From: Berberis thunbergii
Lineage: Eukaryota; Streptophyta; Magnoliopsida; Ranunculales; Berberidaceae
Length of the DNA: 64,000 nucleotides
NCBI GenBank assembly: GCA_003290165.1
Contig: QNQO01001160.1
Span: 1-64,000 of the forward strand
Direction: 5' to 3'
Part shown: one piece after another, positions 1 to 10,597 of the stretch
Numbering within the stretch: the stretch's first letter is position 1
How the letters are laid out: each line of letters begins with the position of its first letter
The notes under the pieces: generated by a model
Told to the model about the DNA's origin: nothing
What the model saw: only the letters and a program-made list of their open reading frames with translations
Database searches by the model: none
Position numbers and translations under genes: made by a program

Positions 1-1649
1 GATTAACTGAGACTTTTTATGTTGCGTAGTTATGTGGAGTAAATTGCATTAAACAGGCAGAGTTGTAACATAGGATGAGGAGTTGAGGATAGTTGATTTG
101 AGATTGGGAAGTGTAGTTATAATTGTGGTTCAGCTTAATACTACCAATGGCAGAGTTTGCGATAAAGGTTGAGTGACTGAATGGACATTGGACCCCGGCA
201 AGATACGACATGAATGCTTGTTCTTTACTAGAATCAGGGTTCAAGACAGTTACATGGTGAAAACAAACTTCATATTGCCGGCTCCTTTGCTAGAGAGCTT
301 AGACGATACCAATGTTTGGGAGGCATGTAGGGCACCCGCTTTAATTGACATTGTTCTTTTCTCCTTTCATAAGATAATTCTTGGAACTTAGAATTCACTT
401 TGCAAGACTACTGTATTTTGGTGACGAGGATGTAAAAGTTATTCCCTAGTGCAAGAAATCCATTTCATTTTTTGTAAAGCTTTCCATTACTCTTTGATAT
501 TCTTTCTGCTTTCATCATTTTTCTGATTGTATATGTTAAAATTCTTGTCGACTGAGTTTAGGTTATTACTGACTGAATGATGACTGCAAATTTTTGCGGA
601 AAACCTTCAACTCTTTAGTCTGAAGTAGACTAAGATTGTTTCAACTTTTAGAGCCTCCTTGTAGATAGGCTTCTGAATTCTGATACCATGACTTTCAAGC
701 AAGGATTATCCATCACCGAACCTCTGGTTCAGTTAGTATGCAGTTTTTTCTGTCATTATTGTGCTCTCACGTTCGTCTTTAACCTTTTACTTTTAGTATC
801 AGAATGATAGGCCATGTTATCCTCGTCTTTCTGTTTCCGGTTTTTATGATTATGCAGATGGGACAGTTTCTTTAGATGGATTTCTTCCTTGTTTATTCAT
901 GTACGATTGACGAGTTCTTTCTTCGAATTCCAACTTGTCTGGTATATTGACGCTCAAACCATGGTTGTTTATTCTCTGCTTAACATTTACTCCATACAAT
1001 TTGTCTCAACGATGCATTTGTGGGCATTTAGTAAGACAACGAAGGATGTGAGACATGGAATGTGCAATTAATTGATAGGCATGTGTGTGATGTGGACAAC
1101 GAAACCATCCACATGGCTCATTTGGTTATTTCTTCCATTGACAGATGAGATGAACTACTGGAGTAGGTTGTTAGCTGGTTCTGCAACTTTGCTATGCTGT
1201 ATCATCAATGAATAGCATCAAAATTCTTCATATAAACAGTCAGAATTTTTTTTTTTAATTTATAATATTGATGGCATGTTCACCTTTCTGTCAGGTAAAT
1301 CAACCTGCCGTAAATTGGCTTAACTCTGTAGGTTAATTTCGTAAGAAGCTGTGCTTACTGCTTCTCATATATAGGTTCTGGGTTCCATCAAACTCATCCT
1401 GCTGTAAAAACTCACCCCAATGAAAATCCTACTGTTCTTTGAAAAAAAAGTAAGTATAATTTTAGAGTGCGAAGGTAGATCATCTTTCTTCTCTACGAAA
1501 GTGTTTCTTTCACATGAATCTGCCAATAAATGCTCCTATTTGTTCTTGTTTAGAATCCCGAATAATTTTAGGCCGGCTTTGGATCACTAACTACTACCAT
1601 GTACAATTAATGAAAGGGTAATTTTGCACTTTTGTCCCCTAGGTAATTA
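1..1649. other. Sequence without a recognised gene
   Basis: No open frame here looks like a known protein. A 72-codon frame at 173-391 on the + strand has a plausible amino-acid mix, but no start context, splice sites or family resemblance that I can name. The stretch is AT-rich with T-runs and could be an intron or 3' flank of a gene outside the window. It ends where the foldback element begins. Confidence 0.5.
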
Positions 1650-3195
1650 ATAAGTAGACTCATCGTTAATCACTATTACAATTATCTTTTGATCAACGGT
1701 CAACGTTCATTGACCTTCAATTTTTAAAGCAGATTACCAAAATGCCCCTTAAAAATCAAAGGCTGAGATTGAATATTTCATATCTCGAACATCTCATCTC
1801 GAGAAAATCCCAAGGCCCAACTGAAATCGTAATCGTATCTCGAGAAAAATCCAACATTTGATTTAAAAAAAATCATCTTAAACAACTCATCTCGAAAAAA
1901 AATTAATGGCTTCAAAATTTAATAGTACACACATCTCTAGGTAAATCTAACGGTTCAATTTAAATTATGCACGCATCTCGATAAAATATAACTGTCTAGC
2001 ACACATCTCGAGGAATCTGATAACATTGCACTCATTTCAAAAAAAATTGGTGGCCTGACACGCATCTCGCAAAAAAAATTGACAACTCATATTTATTCGT
2101 GCACACATCTCGAGGAAATTTTACGGCTCAAATTTATCAGTGCACGCATCTCAAGAAAAAATCTAATATTCAACACACATCACGAGAAATTTGTCTACTC
2201 AAATTTATTTGTGCATGCATCTCGAGAAAATCTGACGTCTGAATAAATTTTAATTTACTTTCGCCCTTTGAAATAAATTTGAATTTAATTTTGCCCCCTG
2301 AACAGACATGAGAGATGAAGGGGGAGGAAGAAGGAGGAAGGTAGAGGAAGGGGGAAAAAGGAGGAAGGACGTTGAGGAATGAAGCCCAAACTTTATTATA
2401 GGGGTTGTGAAACAGATGATGAAGGAGGAGGAAGCAAGAAGTGGAGGAAGGATGATAAATGAAAATGAAGAAGGAAGTGGAGGAACGATGAAGAGGATGG
2501 AGGATGAAGGGGATGGAGGAAAATGTGGTGGCGAGGCTACGAGATAAAGAAGAAATAAGGGGAGGAGGATAATCAAAATTTTCTTGATCATCTCTTAGGT
2601 TTGTTTTGTTTCAGGGGGCAAAACTAAATTCAAATTTATTTTATGGGGTTAAGGACAAAATTATATTAAAATTTATTCAGACGTCAAATTTTTTCGAGAT
2701 GTGCGCACGAATAAATACGAGTCGCCAAATTTTTTCGAGGTATGTGCCAAAGCGTCAGATCTTTCTTGAGATGATGCACGAATAAATCTGGCCTGTAAAA
2801 ATTCTCGAGATGTGTGCATGAATAAACCCAAGATGTTAGATTTTATCGAGATGTGCACACAAATAAATATGAATCTTCAAAATTTTCTCGAGATGTGCAT
2901 TGAATCGTCATATTTCCTTCAAGATGTGTGCTGGAACGTCAGATTTTTTTTTGGAGATGCGTGAATAATTAAATTTAGACATTTAGATTTACCTAGAGAT
3001 GTGTGTACGAATAAATTTTGACCGTTAGATTTTCCTTGAGATGAGATGTTCGAGATACGAAAGATTCAATCTCAACCTTTGATTTCTTAGGGGCAGTTTG
3101 ATAATCTGCTTTGAAAATTGACGGTCAATAAACGTTGCCCGCTAGTCAAGGGGGGGTAATTGTAATAATGATTGATGATGAGTTTACTTATATAT
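1650..3195. mobile_element. Foldback-type element with long imperfect inverted arms
   Basis: The left arm (about 1650-2304) reappears as the reverse complement of the right arm (about 2600-3195). For example the segment around 1735-1800 (AGCAGATTACCAAAATGCCC, then 'tcaaagg.tgagattgaat') pairs with 3060-3115, and the 'tttgccccctga' at 2290 pairs with 2607-2620. Each arm contains many copies of a short motif, 'gca.gcatctcgagaaaa..ctaa..g', spaced roughly 40-60 bp. The loop (about 2305-2600) is almost pure GGAGGAAG-type purine repeat. There is no transposase frame. The structure fits a foldback or MULE-like non-autonomous element. The exact ends and any target-site duplication are unclear because the right end runs into a TA repeat. 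Confidence 0.7.
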
Positions 3196-3292
3196 ATATA
3201 TATATATAATGTTGTGTGTGTGAGAAGTGCATTGGCATGGACGAATCCAGGTGGGGGCAAGTGGGGGTCCCTCACTAGATATTGATTTTTTA

Positions 3293-3621
3293 GGGTGTGT
3301 TTGGTTGCATGGAATCATATCCCATGAGAATTCATGAGGGGACCCATACATTTTAGACTAAATTGATATATCACTCCACATCTACCATTTGATCACCTTT
3401 TGATTTTGTGATCAATGGTGGGAATGTAAATCCTATGAACATGTGAATTTCACTCCTTGGTCCCCCAAGGCATGTGATTTTCATGTTCATGGGACTTTTA
3501 TTCCCACCGTTGATCACAAAATCAAATGGTGGATATGGAGTGATACATCAATTTAGCCTAAAATGTATGGGTCCCCTCATGGATTCCCACAACATAAAAT
3601 TCCATGCAACCAAACACACCC
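3293..3621. mobile_element. Tourist-like MITE (PIF/Harbinger type)
   Basis: A 329-bp element with terminal inverted repeats of at least 23 bp beginning GGGTGTGTTTGGTTGCATGG and ending with its reverse complement. It is flanked by the 3-bp direct repeat TTA (3290-3292 and 3622-3624), as expected for PIF/Harbinger MITEs. Internal sequence is also largely palindromic, for example the 'catatcCACCATTTGAT' type blocks on both sides of 3450. It has no coding capacity. It interrupts the dispersed repeat that continues from about 3205-3280 to 3625-4290. Confidence 0.8.
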
Positions 3622-3624
3622 TTA

Positions 3625-4290
3625 GTATTTTTTATTACATAGGGGGCATGTCGAGTTTGATGACATAGCCCCGCCCCACCCTTCCTCTATTTTCTGTCGC
3701 CTCTTTCCTCTTTTCTGGTTTCCCTTTCTATTTATTGCGAGTTCAACAATCGCTCTGTATCCACATTTCTTCTTTTCCTTCCCTTTTTGCTTGATTATTT
3801 CTCTTTCCCACATCGCCACCAATATCGGCAACCCCAACCTATCTTGTCTGTTTTGAGGAAGAATGATTTTTTTAAGTATTTTTTCTAGATGAATTCATAT
3901 CTCGAGGTTTATTTCTTTATTCATAATGTTTTTCTGGAGATACATTAATAATTGGGTCCATTAATTTTTTCTCAAGATATATGTTTGTATTTCAAGGTTC
4001 ATCGGTGATTTATTGTTTAAGGAGCATTTTGGCAATCAACGTGAGCTTTTTTTTACTATCAAAGCACGTGGACTGCTAGTTTTTTATAGAGGCAAATCGC
4101 AAATAACCCAATTAGATGGGCCAAATTTCTTTCCCAATAGATTAGATGAAGTTTTGTTTAGTAATTGGTGTTTTGTATAGTGAATCGTTCAAATAAAAAA
4201 TTATGTTAAAGTATTTAGTTAATACATTATCATTAATTAATTATGATTCATCACTTTGCTCACTTCAACTAAATTTATGACTCCGTCAAT
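3625..4290 (+). repeat. Dispersed repeat, copy 1 (partner at 56530-57440)
   Basis: This stretch aligns along most of its length with 56530-57440. Shared landmarks are a CT-rich block, 'gagatacat.aa', 'gatcaacgtgag', 'aaatcgcaaataac.caattt', 'gttttgtttagtagttggtgttttgtata' and 'actccgtcattg'. Both copies are next to 'atctcgag' motif sequence and are preceded by 'gggg.caagtgggggc'. No protein can be read. It is probably part of an old, larger transposon related to the neighbouring foldback sequence. Confidence 0.6.
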
Positions 4291-4818
4291 GTGCATCAAG
4301 ATAGTGATTGCGAGTGATATAAAGATAGGAGTATAGCTAACTTCAATTAAACGGCAAAGGGATGCAAAGTAAAGATTCTTATTAAAATTCCTTTAAAAGA
4401 ATGTATAAATACATATATTAAATTGGCATTACTAATTCATTTAAATTAAGTTAGTCAATTATTTGTTTTATCTAAATTTATGTTGCATACATGATTTAAT
4501 AATATTGGTTTTATAATGTGCAGTTATATTGCGACAAAATACTAATAGTTTCAACAAAGTAAGTCTAGGCAGTCTTCTTTGGTAGCTTTTTGGCATTTTT
4601 TGTTGTTGTGTTTTTACATTTTTTTTTTTTATCAATTTTCTTTAAATAACAACCACAAACTCTATTTATAAAGGGATAAAAGTGTAAAAAAAATTGAAAA
4701 ATGACAACAAAAAAAAAACTAGCAAACAAGGCCGACTAGAATTGTTGGTTTCAACATAAACCTGCAAGCTTGGCGCAGTATCGGGTCAGGTGCTCTACTG
4801 AATTTTTATTTATTTTTT
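4291..4818. other. Intergenic, AT-rich
   Basis: No gene is seen. Around 4574-4730 two T-rich/A-rich blocks ('ttggtagctttttggcattttt' and 'aatgacaacaaaaaaaaaac') form an imperfect inverted repeat that could be a decayed MITE, but the pairing is low-complexity. The segment ends at the T-run (4813-4818) where the first tandem duplication unit begins. Confidence 0.4.
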
Positions 4819-5211
4819 GACAATTTTCCTTAAACATTTTGCATGATAAAGTGCTTGAATGTCAACAAGAGTTGGAGAAAAAAAAAAAATCTGTGGTGCT
4901 CCACATCTCTTGCATCTCCATCCATTCTATTTTTTTGCCTTCTCCTTTCCCTCCCCCCTTCCCTGAATTCATGTTTTCTCATTTCTGTTCTCCTCAATCA
5001 TCTCTATCTGCCTTGACTCTTTAATGAAGTTATGATGTTTCAGATTTTTTGATACGTATTGGAGTGCTTTGTTATACATACCGCGTGCATTCCATACATT
5101 GATTTATATACATACACGCAGAAAGTTTGGGAGGTGTCATGGATGAGAAACGCGCAAATGAGACTCATCTACTAACCTGTTATCAGGAATATGCACTACA
5201 CCAAAAACCCC

Positions 5212-5636
5212 CTTTAGCAACGGTTCTGTACCGTGGGCGTAACCCATTGCCACGGCTAAGAGCCGTTGGCTACAGAGGCGTCGCGAAATTTGTTGCAACG
5301 GCCATAAACCGTTGCTAAGCCGTGGCAAAAATAGCCACGGTTCTAAGCCGTGACAAGGTGTAGATATTAGCAACGGTTTTAAACCGTGGCTAAGAAGGTA
5401 GCAACGGTTTTAAACCGTGGCTAAGAAGGTAGCAACGGTTTTTAGCCGTGGCAAGATTAGCCACGGTTTCAAGCCGTGATAACGTGTGGACAATAGCAAC
5501 GGTTCTAAACCGTGCCTAATTAATTAGCAACGGTTTTAAACCGTGGCTAACTTTAGCCACGGTTTTAAGCCGTGGCAATGTAGCCACGGTTTTGAGCCGT
5601 TGTGATAGTTAGCCACGGTTTAAAACCGCAGCAAAT
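5212..5636. repeat. Left subterminal repeat array of the CACTA element
   Basis: More than a dozen copies of a 10-12 bp unit 'caacggtt.taaaccgt' or 'gccacggtt' in both orientations, often paired as short palindromes such as TAGCCACGGTTTTAAGCCGT. The array ends in a T-run at 5637-5659. Such subterminal arrays bind the TNPA-type protein in characterised CACTA elements; that role here is inferred. Confidence 0.85.
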
Positions 5637-5659
5637 TTTTTTTTTTTTTTTTTTTTTCC

Positions 5660-6092
5660 TATCAAATGACTTTGAGTCATTGAGTCAAAATTGTTTTAGA
5701 AGTATTTTTGAAGTTAAACAACATATAATAAAGAGAAGATTATGTTTTTAATGTGTTAATTTTACTTTGAGAATACATGCACATTTGAGAATAATCAATA
5801 AGTGGAATTAATACGACCAGAATTACTAAAGAAGAAGACCAACAAATTGAGATGATCATCCAAATAGGCAATTAGGTTTCACTTAAGTAAACAATAATTG
5901 GAAAGATAATACAATCTGAGATAGACTAATAATTAGAAAGCAAACAATTGGAGCTGTAAATCTGTGATTGGTAACTGTCAAATTCCCAAAGAGAACTCAA
6001 ATTGAAGATGTGGAATTCAGATCCATTTCCAGCTAACAGCTAAACCAATTAACCATGTTACAACAACAAAAAAAAAAAAAAAAAAAACTCAC
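5660..6092. other. CACTA interior, no gene seen
   Basis: AT-rich sequence between the left subterminal array and the first captured fragment. It ends in an A-run (6070-6087). No exon-like frame was recognised. Confidence 0.45.
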
Positions 6093-6201
6093 GCCATGGA
6101 GGTGGACTGGTGATGCAATAAGCAATGTTAGGCAGCTGATCCTTGGCTGGATGCGGCTGCAACTCATCCTGCTTGGGTGCTGGAGCTGCTCCTCCTGCCA
6201 T
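6093..6201 (-). pseudogene. Captured exon 1 of a nucleobase-ascorbate transporter (NAT)
   Basis: Read on the minus strand from ATG at 6201 the frame gives about 36 residues including PAPKQDELQPHPAKDQLPNI and then YCITSPPPW. This is the N-terminus I know from plant NAT-family proteins (MAGG... KDQLP ... YCI.SPPPWPE). The exon ends at 6093 with a GT donor at 6092-6091, exactly where plant NAT genes split the codon after PPPW. After the donor the sequence becomes a poly-T/A tract, so no further NAT exons follow. Upstream 5'-UTR-like sequence may continue to about 6300. Only a fragment of the donor gene was captured; no transport function is expected. Confidence 0.7.
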
Positions 6202-6397
6202 GATTTTTCCTCTTCTACAAAGATTCATATGTACAACTCTGTCTCCTTCATCAGAGACGGCTTCAGAATATTCAGCAGCTCAGATTACGCAGCATTCTAG
6301 ATGCAAGAGAATTCCTTTAAGCTTAAAACATCATCGTTGCTGATGAGGTATAATTCCTATTGTTTAAGACAGTGAAACTTGTACATTTTGAGTTTTA

Positions 6398-7566
6398 TCA
6401 GGTTGGTTCACGAGGACGAGCATACCAGATTGAACTTAGGGTCCGAAGGCGCTGGAAGTAGTCCCCCAAGGCAAGCAAGCCTCTGGCTGCCTGCCGGGTA
6501 GTAAGGATTTTAGCCATCTGCTGCAAGGTCATATGGCGAAGGCTGTCTGCCTGTTCAGCATCAATAACCAATAAGAATCAGCCAAATTACAACCAAAGGG
6601 GGTTTAAGAAGATAATGGCTGAAAGAAGGGAGTTGCTAGTTCAAAGGGAAATTTCTATATGCAAAAACCTGACTATTTGATCCTCTTATTACTGCTTGAA
6701 TATGATGAGCCACCAATCAGTATTTTCAATAGTTAATCAGACAATCTGACATAACACAACAACATTTCACCAACAGATTTACAAAAGAGTTCCTAAATAG
6801 TTTTCAACAACCAAAGATGGCCTAGTACATTAGAAAGTACCCTTTCGGAGTTCAACAGTAAAAATATTACTCATGCTTGTACCAAAACTGTCCCCCACCC
6901 TTGTCATATTATTTAGCCATACCTCTTGTGAATTGAACTACAGACCAAGTACAAGTTCAATAAAATGACAGTTTGAATGCTTTACATTCAAGTGTTAACA
7001 TTTTTGAAGTCTTGAGAAAAAGCGAATTGATCACGAAGCCGTAAGTTAAGTAAATCTAAGTCAATTATTCTGTTAAATTGGGCTTTGTCTGCAAGTATTG
7101 AGCTAAATTTTTCTTTTGTAAATAGCATAACATTCTTAGTATCTTGCATTTTCTCAGATGATTATGGTCCATGAAGAAAAACTAAACAGAGAATAAATAA
7201 ATAATCAGGTGTTAGGAAGTACTATTTCTAGCTCATACTACTCTAAAACCTTCAAGTTGAAAGTCTTGCAAGGTCCTGACATTTTTTCAATTCAACATTA
7301 TCTTTCTGCAATATTAATAGATAAACTTATCATGAGATTGCAGAATTCGTATGCCTAATCATAACAATTGTTCCCTATTATTGAGAATATCAGATTAATT
7401 TGTTAGCAAGTACTTCTTTAAAAGATTTAAGAAAATGCTCCAGAATATATTTTATGGTGCTATATCAATTAGTTGTTATCACAATAAGCAACGTGCCCTT
7501 ATAATATGTACGTACCTGGTTCACAAATCTTAAAAGATCATTCAACTTCTCCATTGCAGTCCCCAT
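6398..7566 (-). pseudogene. Captured two last exons of a TGA-type bZIP transcription factor
   Basis: Two minus-strand exons. The first (7516-7566, 17 codons, acceptor 'ttgcag', donor 'cag|gtacgt') reads MGTAMEKLNDLLRFVNQ. The second (6398-6550, acceptor 'tgaacag') reads ADSLRHMTLQQMAKILTTRQ, continues AARGLLALGDYFQRLR, and ends at TGA 6400-6398 after WYARPRE. This is the C-terminal part of the DOG1 domain of TGA/HBP-1b factors, whose conserved end is 'QMHRILTTRQAARALLA..DYF.RLRALSSLW.ARPRE'. The roughly 965-bp intron (6551-7515) shows nothing else. The bZIP DNA-binding part is absent. The frame is still open and ends at its natural stop. Confidence 0.8.
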
Positions 7567-7579
7567 CTGCAACATGTAG

Positions 7580-7930
7580 AGTCACATTCCAACCAGCTGC
7601 CAATGCACACGCGGCACCCGCGCGTTTCTGCGACAAATCCCGAAATGACACCGTAGTGCCTAAATCAACCGGCGAACACACGCGCCAACCACATGACGCC
7701 GCATCTCAGCATGTCAACGCTGCGACAAAACAACTGCAATGTATCCCAGCAGCAACAAAGCCGCGCATCAGCAGCAGCAGAAAATAGCACCGCAGCCGTC
7801 GCATCAACACGCAGCGCAGCAACCGCGCATCAGCAACAGCAGAACAGCAACAGCGGATCAGCAGCAGCAGCAGATCAGCAGAACAGCAACAGCAGATCAG
7901 CAGAGAGCTCTGCCTAAACCACACAGCATC
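7580..7930. repeat. CAG-rich low-complexity segment inside the CACTA element
   Basis: GC-rich, dense in CAGCAG and 'cagcaacagcagaacagcaacagc' type runs, unlike the AT-rich surroundings. Open frames on both strands (Gln/Ser-rich on +, Cys/Leu-rich on -) follow from the composition and have no family resemblance. It lies between the TGA and chaperonin fragments and may be another captured or filler piece of unknown source. Confidence 0.55.
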
Positions 7931-8142
7931 TGCCCCTGCGAGCAGCAGAGAGACTCGCAGAATATCGCCATTTCCCGGACTGCGAAAGCTGCCATAATCC
8001 CCAAACCTCGCAGCCACAAAGCTGAAAAACTAGATTGATCCAACAGAAAGACAACTACTGAACCATTAAACACCAAACCATAACCCAACATATGACAAAC
8101 CGTAAATATACAACATCGCAAGTAGGAGAAGACGGTACAAAC

Positions 8143-8365
8143 CTGCTCATCTTTCCTCAATGGCCTTCTTGTCACCAGCCCCATGAAGAATGACATTGTC
8201 ATCCTTGGAGATAGTTACCTGCAAATTCTGTCGCATGTTATGGCCTATTCTGCAGTGAAGTTAGGTCAACATGGAGAAGAAAAAAAAACTAGTTTCAAGA
8301 GTATAGCTTATCTTTTTGCAAGTGCCAAGCATATCTAGTTCCACCTTGTCAAGGTTCATACTAAC
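8143..8365 (-). pseudogene. Captured exons of mitochondrial chaperonin 60 (HSP60/CPN60)
   Basis: Two minus-strand exons. 8312-8365 (acceptor 'tttgcag') encodes VSMNLDKVELDMLGTCKK, and 8143-8218 (acceptor 'tttgcag', donor 'cag|gtttgt') encodes VTISKDDNVILHGAGDKKAI followed by EER. In plant mitochondrial CPN60 the same stretch is contiguous: '...LGMNLEKV.LDMLG.CKKVTVSKDDTVILDGAGDKK.IEERCEQI'. Two lesions are visible. The donor after the first exon reads AT instead of GT. In the second exon two bases are missing after the Arg codon, creating an immediate TGA where Cys-Glu-Gln would follow. It is a dead fragment. Confidence 0.82.
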
Positions 8366-8615
8366 CTGCAAAGAAAGGAGCCAAGTGTTGAGTCTTGCCA
8401 ACATAAAGATCTTTTTCCATACTAAACTTGGTTTTGTAAGACCCATTGTCTTAGTTTCTACTATAATAAATGTATGGTCATATTATGAATGCATAATATA
8501 AATCCTTGGTCAAGTACAGAAAAGCATGAGCAGCATAAATTACACTTTATTTAAAATACTCAAACAGCAACATAAAACTCCAAGCAAAAAAAAAAAAAAA
8601 AAAGCTAGAACTAAC

Positions 8616-8774
8616 CTCTCCAGCATAATGGCAAACACGGAAAGCCCCACTCCTTTCTCCTTTAAAGCAGAGATTAGTGCTTAGATGCTGCTTAAGCTTA
8701 TTGGCAAAGGTCAAATCAGTGGCTTTAGGAAAAGTTGATTCCTCATCCAATAGAGACAATAACCCCAATGGTTT
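8616..8774 (-). pseudogene. Captured exon of a class VIII myosin motor domain
   Basis: A 159-nt minus-strand exon (53 codons) with acceptor 'ctatgcag' and donor 'gag|gttagt'. It encodes KPLGLLSLLDEESTFPKATD, then LTFANKLKQHL, and ends GAFRVCHYAGE. The 'KPLGLL.LLDEE..FPK.TD..F..KL' and 'HYAGEV' blocks belong to the myosin motor; the exact wording is that of plant class VIII (ATM1-type) myosins. The reading frame is undamaged over the whole exon. Neighbouring myosin exons are not present. Confidence 0.85.
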
Positions 8775-9337
8775 CTGCATAGAAGAGGCGATGATCATTA
8801 CCAAAATGCAACAAGCTTAAAAACATATTACAGCCACAGAGAACAGCATTAAGAAAGAGATTTGTTAAAAGTTCCGAAGAGTTGTGCTGACGTTTCACCA
8901 TCAAAAACTTGAATACTATTTTCTCTCATAAAATCTATTAATCTAGGCGTGAGGCCAGGCGAGACACCTCAAGAGCCTTCATGTCGTCACAGTGGAGGTG
9001 GCCACCTAAGACTATATGAAGACATCATGAACATAAAATCTTTGAACTTTTTATGTTACATGCTAAAAACAAAGATTATATTCCCTAATGTCTTGTCAGC
9101 AACAAACCTCGCATAAAACAGCTGAAAACAAGGAAGCATTCATTTGCTTCTCTTTTATCTTTTATGTACGATTCCTTTGTTTCTACTCTTTATTTTGCCA
9201 TCTAAACATGAAACATTTCAATACAGACACCGTGTTTAGAGGTTCATCATATCAGCAAGTAATTGAAGAGTTGAGATGTGTTAGGAAAATATAAAGGGTC
9301 GGATGTTATGGTATAAGAATTTACACTAGCTGCCAAC

Positions 9338-9432
9338 CTGACACGACTATCATCACCAACATTTGGCAAACTAACAAGGGCATGAAGAGTTATCGGATAG
9401 GATAGTTGTCCATCATAAGCAATCAATTTAAC
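9338..9432 (-). pseudogene. Probable captured exon, gene not identified
   Basis: A 95-nt minus-strand block bounded by 'aaattttag' (acceptor) and 'cag|gttggc' (donor) reads VKLIAYDGQLSYPITLHALV followed by SLPNVGDDSRVR without a stop. It looks protein-coding and properly spliced, but I do not recognise the family. It may belong to the same donor as the Cys-rich exon at 9780-9917 or to the myosin-side fragment. Between 8775 and 9337 I see only a possible further frame near 8840-8930 (minus) that I cannot assign. Confidence 0.4.
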
Positions 9433-9779
9433 CTAAAATTTATAGATGGTTTGCTAAACAAGAAAATAGATAGAATTTCAGGTGGAGAGAGCCTGGGAGA
9501 AGATTGTAGAACAGCATGAATACTTCAAAGAACGACTCAGGTGGTACTTCTAGTTAAGACTATAACAAAAATATCACAATAGATTAACATGTACATCCAG
9601 TCTGAATGATATCCTATACAACCTTCCAAGATTAACTTGTCAGACTATGAAAGCTCCTAAACACGTCACTGGCAGAAGCATGGAAAAGCATTGGTTCCAG
9701 ACACCCAGTAAAAACACATCACTCTTGAACATACATGTGAGAAAAGAAAAGAAAAAAATGTTTTTTGTGGATTTCATAC

Positions 9780-9917
9780 CTTTCCTGCCCCTGAACAGTT
9801 GGAACATCTTTCAGTTCTAGGCGGGGACAGTGGTTGACCTCCATCATTGATGGTTGCCACTGGCTCAACACGAATGAGAGATCCTGTGCTTGAACACCGA
9901 GCACAAGCACAGATATC
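9780..9917 (-). pseudogene. Captured exon of a Cys-rich protein
   Basis: A 138-nt minus-strand exon (46 codons) with acceptor 'atgttgcag' and donor 'aag|gtatga'. It starts DICACARCSSTGSLIRVEPV and ends ERCSNCSGAGK. The two C-x2-C pairs followed by a small residue and Gly resemble halves of zinc-binding CxxCxGxG modules of DnaJ-like or related plant proteins, but I cannot name the gene. The frame is open. From 9918 to 10597 the + and - strands show no other exon I can support. Confidence 0.55.
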
Positions 9918-10597
9918 CTGCAACATAAAAATAGATCAATCAGAATATCATTACATTGTACAACCAAGTTTAACTCTTCCGCATGAGAACATAAAAACAA
10001 GCACCAAATACACAATGAATATCATTACAAGCACCAAATACACAATGGCCAAACTCATCGTCTCCAAACTATACAATCAGTGTAGTAAAATGTTAATTTT
10101 AAATTGGCAATGTTAACATTTTACTAGACCGCGCCACTCGTTAATGCATTACAATTACATATATGAAAACTTTTGACCAAACATATATCCATACAAATAA
10201 AAGCAAAAGCAATAGCAACTACAAATCAAGCATAACTTGTCAGTTAACAAAATTCCAGATTGAAAACCAAAAATATTACAAAAAATCCATGCTGCAGTTT
10301 CAGTTTGAGATCATAACCACATTATACGTATTTCCTTGTAATTTGCATGTTGATGATTCGTAAGAGTTTCTCCAATAATCACAATTATGCTATTCTAAAT
10401 AGAATAAGTTCACTTGAATTGAATACAACAGAATCAGGGGAAAAGACAGCTAGTAGTATGCATTGGTCAAGAAATAAAAAGCAGACCGAAACAGATTAGA
10501 ACTGGTTATGTAGACAAAATAAAAGTCACTTTCAGCTGGTTTGAAATGATGACGAAGTAACCAAAGTGAAAGATATGCAAACTGGTGAATTTCTTAC

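Noticed and set aside
2250..2591. 113-codon minus-strand open frame in the foldback loop
   Set aside because: It is a translation of the GGAGGAAG repeat (Pro/Ser/Leu-rich) and has no family resemblance.
3181..3210. TA repeat as a possible regulatory TATA cluster
   Set aside because: Plain (TA)n microsatellite at the foldback end with no gene downstream.
5127..5318. 63-codon frame starting at TTG 5127 and running into the CACTA element
   Set aside because: The real CHX start is ATG 5139; the rest is transposon subterminal repeat translated by chance.
5212..5640. Short regularly repeated palindromes considered as a CRISPR-like array
   Set aside because: Irregular spacing, no conserved repeat-spacer pattern, mirrored at the other transposon end, and the genome is a plant's.
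7693..8202. Overlapping Gln-rich and Cys-rich frames on both strands
   Set aside because: They come from CAG repeat composition; the frame that means something near 8143-8218 is the CPN60 exon in another phase.
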